Assembly (NCBI GenBank): GCA_015847255.1
Contig: JADLZK010012337.1
Span: forward strand, 1,674,001 to 1,738,000
Length of the DNA stretch: 64,000 nt
Reading direction: 5' to 3'
Source of the DNA: Hyparrhenia diplandra
Lineage: Eukaryota > Streptophyta > Magnoliopsida > Poales > Poaceae
Both the position numbers and the translations under genes were made by a program. Of the stretch, positions 32,728 to 42,534 are shown piece by piece. Every line of letters starts with the position of its first letter. The first letter of the stretch is position 1. The notes under the pieces were generated by a model. That model saw only the letters and a list, made by a program, of their open reading frames with translations. It ran no database searches and was not told where the DNA came from.

Positions 32728-34257
32728 GGCGCCACAGAGGCGAAGCGACGCCAGCCCCGCCGGAGGAGTCCGAGGAGGCGCAGGCCACCGAGCCGTCGGC
32801 CGGGCCCATCGCCCGAGCCGGCACAAAGCGGTCGACGCACCGTTCGACGTGGGCGGGCGGAGGGATCGCTGCGTGCTAAGAACCCTCCACTTAGGGGCAC
32901 TCGCGAGGAGGTGGGCGCAACAATGAGGCCGGAGGAGCCGAAGAGGACGATGGGATCATCGCTTCCGGGCGCATAGGCCGCCACCAAGGTGAAGGAGAAG
33001 TCCTCGCCGACGGAGTAGGAGTGGCCGGGCGTGGAGCAGCAAAATAGGAGACGTGGCGACCGAGGCGGCCGGTCGGGCGGATGGCCGGCGGCCACGTACC
33101 GAGCAAGAAGCGGAACATCGTAACCGTGAGCTACGGTGACCGGAGCGGTGACAGAGCTTGCAAAGACACCGATCACGCCAGCCACGAACGAGGTGGTCGG
33201 TGGCGAGGCAACGGAAGCAGCCCCGGGTTGAGTATGGGTTTAAGGGGTTTGCATGCCGGTTTCGGGCGCAGAGGGGAGGAGGCCACTTGAAGGTAGGAGC
33301 GGCGAGGTTGTTGCGCATTGAAGTGGGGAGGGGGTAAATGCTCGACGGTGCGACGTTGCCGCCGGCCGAGGAGACAAGACCGGGCATGGCGCCCCTAGCA
33401 CGCGGCAAAGCGGGGATAGGGTGCGGCGCCGGGGCCGCCGCGCGACGTGCCCTTTAAGATTTCCCCGCACCGTTCCCAATCGAATCCGGCTGTAGTCATG
33501 ACGTTGTACCCTTGGAACAGAGACAATTGCAGCCGGGCCCGCCACCGAGTCAATCGCCATCAAGGCGGTGGTTGTGTCGACCGCTTGCCGAGTTTGAATC
33601 GTAGTACGGAGAGGGGAGAATGGAACGGTAGGCGGCGAACGGCGTTCCTCGCCGCCGAGAAAGAGTGGTGGAAGAAGGAGTTGAACACACCAAAACGAAG
33701 CGCACCACGAACGATCAAGACATTGGCGATGTTCTGGCTTGAAACCGTGACCTTGAACACGCACTCGCTCACCCGGACGACCCTAAGGCGACTCGGACCA
33801 GGGACAAGCAGCAATTCAACGCTGCTCGAATGAAAGCCCTATCGAGACGTGGATCACGAGAGGGAGGGGTGATCCATAGAGCAGCTGGGCAGGAAGAGGG
33901 AGTGAGGAGATTTGGTACCACCGTGTCGTGGAAGTCAGCTAGAAGTTGGTTCTGGATGTCCTCCGGCGTCGGCGCTCGGGCAACTTCAACTGCATTGGCG
34001 GGCGCGCTCGCTGTCCATCTGTATCACGGCGAAGAGTCTTCAGCAGCTCCGGTTCGGGGGACGGCGGCCTGCCCCGGGAGCGGTCCCGATGGCGTCGGCA
34101 ACAGGGGTGGGAGTGAGGCTGTGTGGTGAGGGAAACGTGGCTAGGGTGGCGGGAGGGGGAGGTGGCGGTGGAGTCAGGGGTGGTGGTGACTGCGACAGCG
34201 GCGGGGGCGGAGGGGGCTCGTCACCCAGAGGGCTCCGCTCGGGGGAGACGAGAGCCA
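32723..34257 (-). pseudogene. LINE ORF1, N-terminal half with zinc knuckles
   Basis: The minus strand starts at an ATG near 34257 (MALVSPERSPLGDEPPPPPP), runs through a Pro-rich tail, then RVVRVSECVFKVTVSSQNI and FGVFNSFFHHSFSAAR at about 33780-33640, which resembles the nucleic-acid-binding segment of plant L1 ORF1. Next comes a double knuckle at about 33219-33116, CFRCLATDH then CLCKLCHRSGH. One expected ligand of the first knuckle is Trp. ORF1 proteins coat LINE RNA. Frames are broken several times; the second half lies beyond the sirevirus at 20200. Confidence 0.65.
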
Positions 34258-34306
34258 TCAAGACTACCACTTTCCGTGACATTCACCCCATTGTGTTCGC
34301 TACAGG

Positions 34307-35656
34307 ATGGGCAAGAAGCTAGGCAAGATTGTGCAGAACATCGAGGTTCTGGTCACCGAGATGAATAAGTTTGGTTTCAGACACCAGCATCAAGAAATGC
34401 CATCAAGCCAGTGGCGACAGACAGATTCCATAATCATTGACTCTGACAGGGATATTGTTAGCAGATCCAGGGATCAGGAGAAGAAGAAAATCATGAGGAT
34501 GCTGCTTGATCAAGCTAGCAGCATGGATCTCATGATCCTTCCAATTGTTGGGGTTGGTGGGCTAGGCAAGACCACCTTTGTGCAGCTCATTTACAATGAC
34601 CCTGCAATGATGAAGCATTTTGAGCTACAGAGGTGGTGTTGCGTGTCGGATGATTTTGACATTAGTACCATTGCAAGCAACATCTGTGAAACCAGCAAGA
34701 AAAGTCGTGAACAGGCATTGCGTGAGCTCCAGAGTCTGATAAGTGGAAAGAGGTACCTCATTGTGTTAGATGATGTATGGAATCGGGATGCTGACAAGTG
34801 GGGAAAACTAATGACTTGCCTTAAGCAGGGTGGCAAGGGCAGTGTGGTACTGATAACTACTCGTGATTCAAAAGTGGCTGAAATTATGGCCATGGGTGTA
34901 GCTGAAGCTCACAATACAGAAAAGTTGAGTGAACAATATTTGAGGGAAATTTTCCAGAGCAGAGCATTCAACTTGCAAAATCCAAATAATGATGAGCTGG
35001 ATCTCATTATCAGTAGGATTGTTGGTCGATGTGCTGGTTCACCTTTGGCTGCCAAAGCCTTTGGGTCGATGTTGAGTTACAAGACTAGCATGAACGAGTG
35101 GAAAGATATATTGTCCAAAAGTAACATATGGAATGAGACAAGTGAAATTTTACCAATACTCAAGCTCAGTTTTGACCACCTACCAGCACATATGAAGCAG
35201 TGCTTTGCATTTTGTGCTTTATTTCCCAAAGATTATGAGATTGATGTCGACCTATTGATTTGGCTGTGGATGGCACATGACTTCATACCTGTGCAGGATG
35301 GCGACCAGCCTGAAACTGTAGGCAAACAAATTTTCAAGGAGCTAACATGGAAGTCATTCTTTCAAGATGTCAAGCAAACAGTTCCAGTTGATCACCTAAT
35401 GAGTGGAAGGTTGTTGCTTCGTAAAAGAAGCATATGCAAGATACATGATCTCATGCATGACATTGCTCTATCTGTTATGGGGAAAGAATGTGCCACCATA
35501 GTTGGTAAGCCGACAGATTATTATGAACAAGTGTCATTTTTCAGTATATGGTTCAAGTGTCATTTTTCAGAAAAGACTGATTATAGCCTCGTTGGATCAT
35601 CTATTGAAGAAACAAACTGCAATGCTCCAGACATTATTCTTTACAGATTATTATGA
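34307..35656 (+). CDS. NLR1 NB-ARC domain, intact motif series
   Basis: From the ATG at 34307: P-loop GVGGLGKTT (residues 82-90), RNBS-A around FELQRWCCVSDDFDIST, kinase-2 LIVLDDVW (151-158), RNBS-B GSVVLITTRD (179-188), GLPL variant GSPLAAKAF (244-252), RNBS-D CFAFCALFPKDYE (299-311), and MHD motif IHDLMHDIA (379-387). The Trp ending kinase-2 and the RNBS-D form place it with coiled-coil NLRs. This is the nucleotide-dependent switch. All key residues are present, so damage to the gene lies outside this domain. Possible initiation at this ATG would give an N-terminally truncated protein. The final residues after about 35510 are out of frame with the LRR. Confidence 0.9.
   Translation: MGKKLGKIVQNIEVLVTEMNKFGFRHQHQEMPSSQWRQTDSIIIDSDRDIVSRSRDQEKKKIMRMLLDQASSMDLMILPIVGVGGLGKTTFVQLIYNDPAMMKHFELQRWCCVSDDFDISTIASNICETSKKSREQALRELQSLISGKRYLIVLDDVWNRDADKWGKLMTCLKQGGKGSVVLITTRDSKVAEIMAMGVAEAHNTEKLSEQYLREIFQSRAFNLQNPNNDELDLIISRIVGRCAGSPLAAKAFGSMLSYKTSMNEWKDILSKSNIWNETSEILPILKLSFDHLPAHMKQCFAFCALFPKDYEIDVDLLIWLWMAHDFIPVQDGDQPETVGKQIFKELTWKSFFQDVKQTVPVDHLMSGRLLLRKRSICKIHDLMHDIALSVMGKECATIVGKPTDYYEQVSFFSIWFKCHFSEKTDYSLVGSSIEETNCNAPDIILYRLL
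35528..35570 (+). repeat. 26-base offset direct duplication in NLR1
   Basis: CAAGTGTCATTTTTCAG occurs at 35528-35544 and again at 35554-35570. The 26-base period is not a multiple of three and lies where the NB-ARC and LRR frames part. Confidence 0.8.
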
Positions 35657-38215
35657 ACCCCTTGACATATCACAGTACACTTCTTTGCGAGCCCTACACC
35701 TTCCTGCAATAGGCTATTCAGTACAGAAATGCCTTACAGGACAGATAAAGCACCTGAGGTATCTTAATCTGTCAGGACATGCGTTTGTGATACTTCCTGA
35801 AGATATTAGCATTATGTATAATCTACAAACATTGGACCTTTCTTTTTGCACGGAGCTTCGTCAGCTTCCAAAGGATATGAAGCATATGGCAAGCCTACGA
35901 CACCTCTATACCCATGGATGTGAATCACTGACGTGCATGCCTTCTGGACTCGGACAGATGACTTCTCTACAGACACTAACATATTTTGTTGCTGGTGCTA
36001 GCTCGGACTGCAGTACTATCGGAGAACTTGGAAATTTAAATCTTGGTGGTGAGTTGGAATTAAGTGGTCTGGAAAATGTAACAGAACAACTTGCAAAAAA
36101 AGTCAGACTTGAAGATAAAGAGAAGATAACACACTTGTCTCTTGAATGGGATAGTAAGGGTCAAGAACAATCAGTGCTAATGGATTGCCATGAGAAGGTG
36201 CTATATGCCCTTAAACCTCATGAATGCCTGCAAATGCTAAGGATAGCCAACTACAGAGGTACTACTTTACCATCATGGTTAACCGATCTTAGGAAATTGC
36301 AGCACTTGACTGGACTCCATCTGTATGGCTGTATGCTCTGTGAGGAATTTCCTAAATTTTACAATTTCAAGGCTCTTGAAGTTCTTTACTTGAAAAGTTG
36401 GGCAAATTGCGAAGCCTTTGCAGTGATGTGGTCTCTGCACCATTTCCAGCACTGAAGCAACTCCGGTTACATGATTTGGAGAGCTTGGAGACATGGGTGG
36501 CAACAGAAAGCGAAGGGGATGAAATAACCTTTCCTGTACTTGAGAATATTGATATAAAAAACTGTCCAAAGTTGAGTACTCTACCTGAAGCACCAGAGCT
36601 CAAGGCTATAAGGCTGGATGAAGGCAAGGCAATGCTATCGCTAGGAATACTTAAATCAAGGCACATGACTTCACTGTCCAGCCTAGAAATGTGTGTCCGT
36701 GACACTGAAGCACCGCCTCAGATAGAGAGTAGCTGGGATTCATCACAGAAGCTAGAGCTGTCTTTTCATGACAAGGATGCAGTACCTTTGTTAGAACTAG
36801 ACATATCTGGCTGCAACTTTTTCTTCATGTCCAGTCAATCACAGCTAACATTTGTGCTCTGGAAATGGTTTCAAAACCTTGTTTTTCTGAGAATTGAAAA
36901 CTGTGATTTGCTGATCTACTGGCCAGAACAAGTGTTCCAGAGCTTGGTATCCTTGAACCGCTTGTGGATGAAGTCATGTGGCAAGCTAATAGGGCCCAAA
37001 CCGGTCAAAGATGGTGAACCTACACAAACAATGGATCAAGTCCTGCCACATTTGATCACGATAATCATAGTCCATTGTGAAAGCCTGGTACAGCTCTTCA
37101 TTCTTCCCCCATCCCTCAGAGCTATTAGTATCATGGAATGCCCTAGACTTGAATTTATATGGGGAAAGGAAGAGTATCTTAAGACCTCAACATCACTGGA
37201 ATACTGCTGCGGCACTATGTCCACTAGCATACTAGAGCAACTGTCGTCCCCAATGATTCCAGGTCCATTTCTAGAAAGTTTACAGATAAATGACTGTGAT
37301 AATCTGGTGACACTTCCGAATCTACCACAGTCCCTCAAGAGTTTGGTAATCTGCGGGTGTGCAGAGCTCTCTTCCGTGTCAGGACAACTGGGTGGACTCG
37401 AGACACTACATATTTACAATTGCAATAAGTTGCAATCGGTCTATTCCTTGGAAGACGCTTCGTCACTAGAAACACTGTTTCTTTCCAGTTGCAATCGGTC
37501 TGCGTGAGCTTCGCATTCACCGTTGTGACTGGGACAGCTTGCCCCAAAATATGGAGCGCCTGGTGTCGCTTCAGACATTGGAAATTCAGTCCTGCAGAAA
37601 GATGGAACATCTTCCGACGCTGCCACAGGCTCTTAAAACGATTGAAATCATTGTGTGCGGCATGCTGAGAAGTATTGGTATTATGGATTGCCCTAGACTT
37701 GACATCATATTGGAAAAGGAAGAACGTCCTGAACCCTGTATGTCACTGGAATACTGCCAAGACACGGCACCTACCGGTACTCCAGAGCAATCTTCGTATC
37801 CAATGATTAGTTGTCCATGCCTAGTAACTCTAGAGATAAGATTATGTGCTAACTTGGTAACACTTCCACACCTACCACCATCCCTCAAGAAATTGCTAAT
37901 CCATGAGTGCGGGGAGCTCTGTTCTGTAAAAGGGTAGCTGGGTCAACTCGAGAAACTAGATATTTCCAAGTGCAATAAGTTACAGTCAGTCGATTCCTTG
38001 GGAGATGCGTCATCATTAGAAACACTGTCTCATTACAGCTGTCAATGCCTTGCATCCTTAGGATCCAGCTGTTGTCCTGGCACTTTCTCGGCTCTTCGGC
38101 GACTTCAGATTGAAGACTGCCCAGCTATGGATATGAAGCAGTTTAACAAAAATGTGCTTAACAGGTTTGGATACAAAGAAATATCACACGCTCTTTCAAG
38201 CAACACAGATGAAAG
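35640..38215 (+). pseudogene. NLR1 leucine-rich repeat region
   Basis: Repeats such as SLRALHLP, HLRYLNLSG, LQTLDLSFCTELRQLPKDM, LRHLYTHGC, MTSLQTLTYFVAG, LNLGGELELSGLENV and many cysteine-rich LxxLxIxxC units run across three frames. From about 37500 a second block of repeats (MERLVSLQTLEIQSC, LVTLPHLPPSLKKLLI, ECGELCSV, SLGDASSLETLS) repeats the preceding one (37140-37495), showing an internal duplication of about 450 bases. The end (PAMDMKQFNKNVL) is shared with NLR3 and NLR2. LRRs usually carry effector specificity. Confidence 0.85.
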
Positions 38216-38727
38216 GTATACTGTTCAAATTTTTTCCATTGTTTCTTTAAATTCCTCTATCTACATTTTATATACGCTGCAAATCCACACTATGTAAGCC
38301 TTAATCAATTACGACACCCTGCAGCTGCATTTATTATTGATGTCTGGTAGATTAGTTTTATGTGGGTGAAGGTCTGCTATCTGGTTTTTAGGCTGTCCTT
38401 TTTGTCTCTGTTGATGTATACCCATGCACATTGTTGGTCGTACTTCATACGGTTATTGATTTCTATTCTTGGATGCACAGTAATTAGTAACATGTTATTT
38501 CATTATTGATGTCCGGTACTACATTAGTTTTGTGTGGGTTTATTAGTGATGTCTGGTACTACACTAGTTTTGTGTGGGTGAAGATCTGCAGTCTGGTTTT
38601 TGGACTTTTTTTTTTTTTTTTGTCTCTGATGCTGTAAACCCATGCTCATTGTTGGTACATTTCGTACTCTTATTGACTTCTATTCTTGGATGTACAGTAA
38701 TTAGTAACGTGTATTTTTCATTTGCAG
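38216..38727 (+). other. NLR1 terminal intron with tandem duplication
   Basis: The donor AG|GTATAC at 38216 and acceptor TTTGCAG ending 38727 are conserved in position with NLR3. The intron is 512 bases against 289 in NLR3 because a segment of about 190 bases is duplicated (38333-38497 and 38543-38710, with a partial third unit between). Both copies include a CTATTCTTGGATG[C/T]ACAGTAATTAG stretch. Confidence 0.75.
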
Positions 38728-38734
38728 GGAATAA

Positions 38735-39021
38735 ACTATGTGAACCAAAATCTTGAAAATATGCTAGCTATCCCTTGTTGAGATGGGGTGGTCCGGCATC
38801 ATCCAAGTAGTACTGAAATGATTAATGAGACCCTGAAACTCTTGTTCTGCTTCTGGAGGGAATCAGTTCCAACTTCCTGGACTGGAGGCACTCATGGAGC
38901 ATTATTGTCCCATTTTCTATCTGCACAGCAGGCTATGATGACGAAGCCGGACTGTGTTTTGTCAACGGCGCATATGGTTCTTTGCACAAGTTTGGATCGT
39001 GAAAAACTTGCTTTATTATAG
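38735..39021 (+). other. NLR1 3' UTR, proximal part
   Basis: GAGATGGGGTGGTCCG, CAATCAGTTCCAACTTCC and GACTGGAGGCACTCATGG correspond to the region after the NLR3 stop. No coding. Confidence 0.7.
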
Positions 39022-39330
39022 CTTCTTCGTGTGTTAGTTCGGCTGCTGTGTATTTGTTATGAATAAATGAAAGGAAAGAAGCAAGTGAACCTTTAATTTG
39101 TATGTGAGACTTGGCTGGTCATCCGGTTTGCATATATAAGTTTCATATTGTTCTTCAACCCAAAGACTAGGGTGGGCACTGTTTGAATGGTTTGAAACCC
39201 TTTGTTGAGTTAGTTGTCTGACATGCTTTTATCAGTCTGTAATTTATACAATGATGAAATTATTGTGATCCATGCTATTGCAGCCTTCGTGTTCGGGTTT
39301 CAAAAATGGAACTCTGCAGCATCCATTTTT
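39022..39330 (+). repeat. NLR 3' UTR module, copy 1
   Basis: Starts GCTGCTGTGTATTTGTTATG, carries the poly-A-signal-like GAATAAATGAAAGGAAAG (39060), continues to TGTCTGACATGC, and ends GCAGCATCCATTTTT. Homologous to 59815-60120 downstream of NLR3. Confidence 0.8.
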
Positions 39331-39479
39331 TTCAGAGGCAGAGTCACACAGACAGAAGTTACATATGTATGGGTGCAGGAAGTTTTAGACTCCCCAGAGT
39401 GACGGAGTTGTGGGCCTTGGTTGTTCATGGTCCTGTGTTGTCCCCCTTCCAAACTTTGATTTGGGAAAACTTGCCTTAT

Positions 39480-39745
39480 TAGTTATTATAGCTTCTGTGT
39501 TAATTCAGAGCCGTTTGGTTTGGGAGCGCGTGTGCGTGTTTATTCAGACGTGCTGCTGTGTATTGTTATCAATAAGAATAAGAATGGTCAGTCTATGGTT
39601 TGTTGAGTTCATTGTCTGACATGCTGTTATCAGTCGGCAACTGTAAGGTATATATGAATGAAATCATTGTGATCCATGCTATTCCATCCCCTGTGTTCCG
39701 GTTTCAGAAATGCAACTCGATCTGCAGCATCCATTTTTCAAAAGC
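39480..39745 (+). repeat. NLR 3' UTR module, copy 2
   Basis: Diverged copy of the same tract: TTATAGCTTCTGTGTTAATT, TGTATTGTTATCAATAAGAA, TTCATTGTCTGACATGCTG, ending CTGCAGCATCCATTTTTC. No NLR coding sequence precedes it. Confidence 0.75.
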
Positions 39746-41129
39746 AGAGTGGGAGGAGTTTGGACTGCCGAGAATGATGTCGTCCGTGTTGGCCCATCGG
39801 AGTGCCGGCCTTGGAAATTCATGTTCCGGCTTTCGGCTCGGCCCATACAGAAGTTTGGGCTGTGGGCTTTTCCCATCTTCATGGTTGACGCCGTATTCCC
39901 AGCAGCCAGGGTGCGTGCGTGGCACAAGCAGTAACGTGGGCTGTGCAAGTTGCAACTTGAAAGGAGTCATGAAGGCAGTAACGTGGGCTTCCAGCTGGGC
40001 TGTGGGTGCAGCAAGTTGGGCTCTGGGGGTGCGAATACGATAGAATTTTTTCCCCGTACACAGAAAATCGTACGAAGCTGTGGGTGCGACCGCACCCAGC
40101 GCAAGTAACGTAGCTCCGCCCGTGGTTGACGGTGGAGGAGCAGCTAGCCCAGCGTGGTCAGGCCACAGCTGCTGAACGCAATGGACGGCGGCGGTGTTGG
40201 GGAGCCACCGGTGGCGGTGGGCGCACTCTGCCGAGCGATGGGAGTGCGACGCCCCAGGGTACTGACCTCTGAGCAGCAGTGCCCAATGGCGCCTCGTGGG
40301 CGCCGGGCGGGCCCTATCCCTCGAGGTTCGCCTGCGGGTCCCACCGTCCACAACGCACCGTCCGCTCCGGCTCTGGCGCCGTCGGCAACCCTTCCCGGCC
40401 AAGGTTCGCTAAGAAGTCCGATTTGCCGCTCCAATGCTTCGCCCTCTGAAACTTCTCAGCTATTTTGCTCTGTCCGTTTTGCTTGTCTTGTGCAGAGCTT
40501 GCGCGTTTAACTGAATTTTTCAATATTTCCGTCCACTGAGTCCGTTGACGTGTGGGATGGTGATGTTCAGTAATTAGAACGATCTTGTTGTCGTAGGTGA
40601 TAAAAAATATCACTAGTTTGTAGATTCAATGGCTCTATCCCCCATGCGATGGCAGACTGTAATCCTTGAGCAAATTATCGTCTGGGCCTTGCGACAATTT
40701 GCAGCTCTCTTATTCAACTAATAGCAGGTCCTGATCCTGTATATATATGATCTTTTACTAAGAAGAAAGGTTAGTTCATAAATATATACTCAGCAGGTAC
40801 TCCAGCTCTAGCTGTATTGATGATTATCACACTTTAGCTCATTAAGTCAGGAAATTTTTCTATCCCAGTAGTATACCTCCTGTTTTCAGACTACAGTTAG
40901 TTCATTTGTTTCTTAATGCGATTGTCCTAAAAAAAAAAAGACTGCACTGTGTTTTGTCTACAACATATGTGCTTCTTCTTATAAGAAGTTTGGATCATCA
41001 GACTTCCCCAGAGTTAATTGAGTTCCGTCTGAAGGTTTGAGCGTGGCTCTGTACATGAAGATGTACTGCTACTCTTCATTTTTATTACATTTTTTTTCCT
41101 GTGCAGAGCATAGATATGATGATACTATA
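39746..41129. other. Spacer with GC-rich block, no gene recognised
   Basis: 39760-40520 is GC-rich with open frames on both strands (for example 40154-40510 plus and 39704-40402 minus), but none shows a known domain and the frames mirror each other as expected from base composition. GGGCTTTTCCC and CATGG phrases recur upstream of NLR2 at about 41570, so this may be the promoter or first exon of a deleted NLR. 40520-41129 is AT-rich. Confidence 0.4.
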
Positions 41130-41455
41130 TTGCACTGGACATATTTCTGTGTATTGTATGTGAATAAATGAATGGAAACAAGCAAGTATCCTTTATTCCA
41201 TTCTAGAATTTAAACATCGTTGCTGTTTCGCTTCACATGCCTGGCTGGTAGAATGTGTACTTGTCATATATCCTTGAGAGTGAGTTTAATGTGAGTCCCT
41301 GATAACTACTGTAATCATGCCTTGCTTGTTTGTTCAGTTCATTGTCTGACTTGCAGTTACTAGTCTGAATGTAAGGATGAAATCATTGTCTTCCTTGTGC
41401 TCCTGTTTCAGAATTGAAACTCTCGATCTGCAGCATCCATTTTTCAGGAGCAGAG
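41130..41455 (+). repeat. NLR 3' UTR module, copy 3
   Basis: GAATAAATGAATGGAAACAA (41162), CTTTATTCCATTC, TTCAGTTCATTGTCTGACTT and CTGCAGCATCCATTTTTCAG match the other modules with more divergence. No NLR body precedes it. Confidence 0.75.
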
Positions 41456-42534
41456 TGGCCATTTTACATGGCAGAGTAAATGAAACTCTGGAGCATCCAT
41501 CCGTGTAGGCTGATCCGGTGCGGGCCTCTGATCTAAGTTTTTAGCCCATTAGTATTTTTGGGCCATGGGCTTTCCCCACATGAGCTCATTAGCCCAGCTT
41601 CATGGGTGTGCGCCGCGTCGATGGCCCCGTGGCGGTCGGCGAGCGCGGAGCCGCCAGCCAACCCGTCGAGGCCGCGGCGGTCGGCGGCGCGTCAGACGGA
41701 GGCGGCCGCGTGGGGAAACTACGGCTTTGTGGGAGAGCGACGGGCTGAGCAGCCGCGCGCGTGCCCGATGACTACAGTGTCCAAGGGCGGTAGCCGAGAG
41801 GGTAGCCGCCGGGTCTCACTGAGATCTCGTCAGTCAACTCCGACCGTCTCCGGCTGCAGCGGCGTGTTTCCAATCAGGTAAGCCCTCAAGCAATTCATGG
41901 TTGACGAGTGCACGACATGGCCGCATCTATCTATGTCCTGGGATTTTATCATGTATTTCGTCCTCTGTTTCCCAAATTTCTTCATTTTTTTAAATGGGAA
42001 ATTTGGTCATATGCGTGGGGTAACAGTGCTCAGGAAATTGAAAATATCTAAGCTAGTTTGTGGTCACACACACTCGATACATCAATTAATCTCGTTATCA
42101 GCGCATCGCTGGCTTTGGCGGTGTCGGCATGCCTGCGTTTACACACATTTTCCTCTCTCAATTTCAATTTCCTTATCTTTGCAGCATGTGTGGCAGCCAC
42201 CCAGCCCACATAGACAGCTAGGCGCTTATAGCACAACGACATACATAAGTCAAATTGCCTGGTGGGCAGTTCCGTGCTTTGGCATAGCTGAATTTAGGAT
42301 ATAAAACATAAAAAGAGAGCTAAATAGATATTATGGCAATGGGTTTGCCAAGTCCATATTTTGGATGGCAGATAAACAAAGTCCACTTTTTTGACATGGC
42401 CTATAGCCAATTTTTCTCGTCTTACGCGGCATCAAGTTCACTATGCATCAGGCTGTCAATACTTTTGAGAGCTACCTCAAAGCTTACATTCATCTTCCTC
42501 GTTTTTTTTGCTCTTGTCCCCTCCTCGCAAAGCC
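41456..42534 (+). promoter_or_regulatory. NLR2 upstream region, possible 5' leader exon
   Basis: A GC-rich block at 41560-41880 ends in CCAATCAG|GTAAGCCC, a good plant splice donor, and is followed by AT-rich sequence to the NLR2 start codon at 42535. It could be a 5' UTR exon plus intron. No protein domain is recognised in its frame, and no TATA box is certain. Confidence 0.4.

Larger units (their letters stand above)
6876..34260 (-). mobile_element. L1-type LINE, interrupted by two LTR retrotransposons
   Basis: Minus-strand LINE parts occur in the right order from right to left: ORF1 N-terminal half (34257-32723), ORF1 C-terminal half (20200-18600), endonuclease start (18560-18205), endonuclease end (9456-9152), reverse transcriptase (8910-7587), and post-RT region (to 6876). 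Removing the sirevirus (20201-32722) and the Athila-like element (9457-18204) leaves about 6.1 kb, a normal length for a plant L1. The 5' end abuts NLR1; the 3' end lacks the end of the post-RT domain and any poly-A and meets an old Gypsy element instead. All reading frames are broken. Confidence 0.8.
34265..38734 (+). pseudogene. NLR1: CC-NBS-LRR resistance gene (RGA type), 5' part lost
   Basis: Only the last residues of the coiled coil remain before the NB-ARC: FRDIHPIVF at about 34273-34299, shifted by one base from the next frame RYRMGKKLGKIVQNIEVLV. The LINE occupies the place of the rest of the N-terminus. The NB-ARC is open (34307-35656). LRR coding continues in different frames: to 36455 (shift near 35500-35600), 36398-37507 (one-base loss near 36394), then 37500-37937 and, past a stop at 37937 (CAG to TAG by comparison with GQL in the repeats), to 38215. 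Terminal intron 38216-38727, last exon ending TAA at 38732-38734. As read it cannot make a full receptor. NLRs detect pathogen effectors in the cytoplasm or nucleus. Confidence 0.9.

Noticed and set aside
34030..34260. Proline-rich or glycine-rich plus-strand frame ahead of NLR1 as a possible NLR N-terminus
   Set aside because: The plus-strand frame is the complement of the LINE ORF1 start; the NLR coiled-coil motif EDVID is absent.
35505..35570. Short intron (GTAAGC to TTTTTCAG) that might join NB-ARC to LRR in NLR1
   Set aside because: Splicing it keeps the upstream frame, which still ends at 35656 and does not reach the LRR frame. Its length would be at the lower limit for plants.
39704..40402. 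232-codon minus-strand open frame
   Set aside because: No recognisable domain, overlaps an NLR 3' UTR module, and is mirrored by plus-strand frames, so it is a composition shadow.
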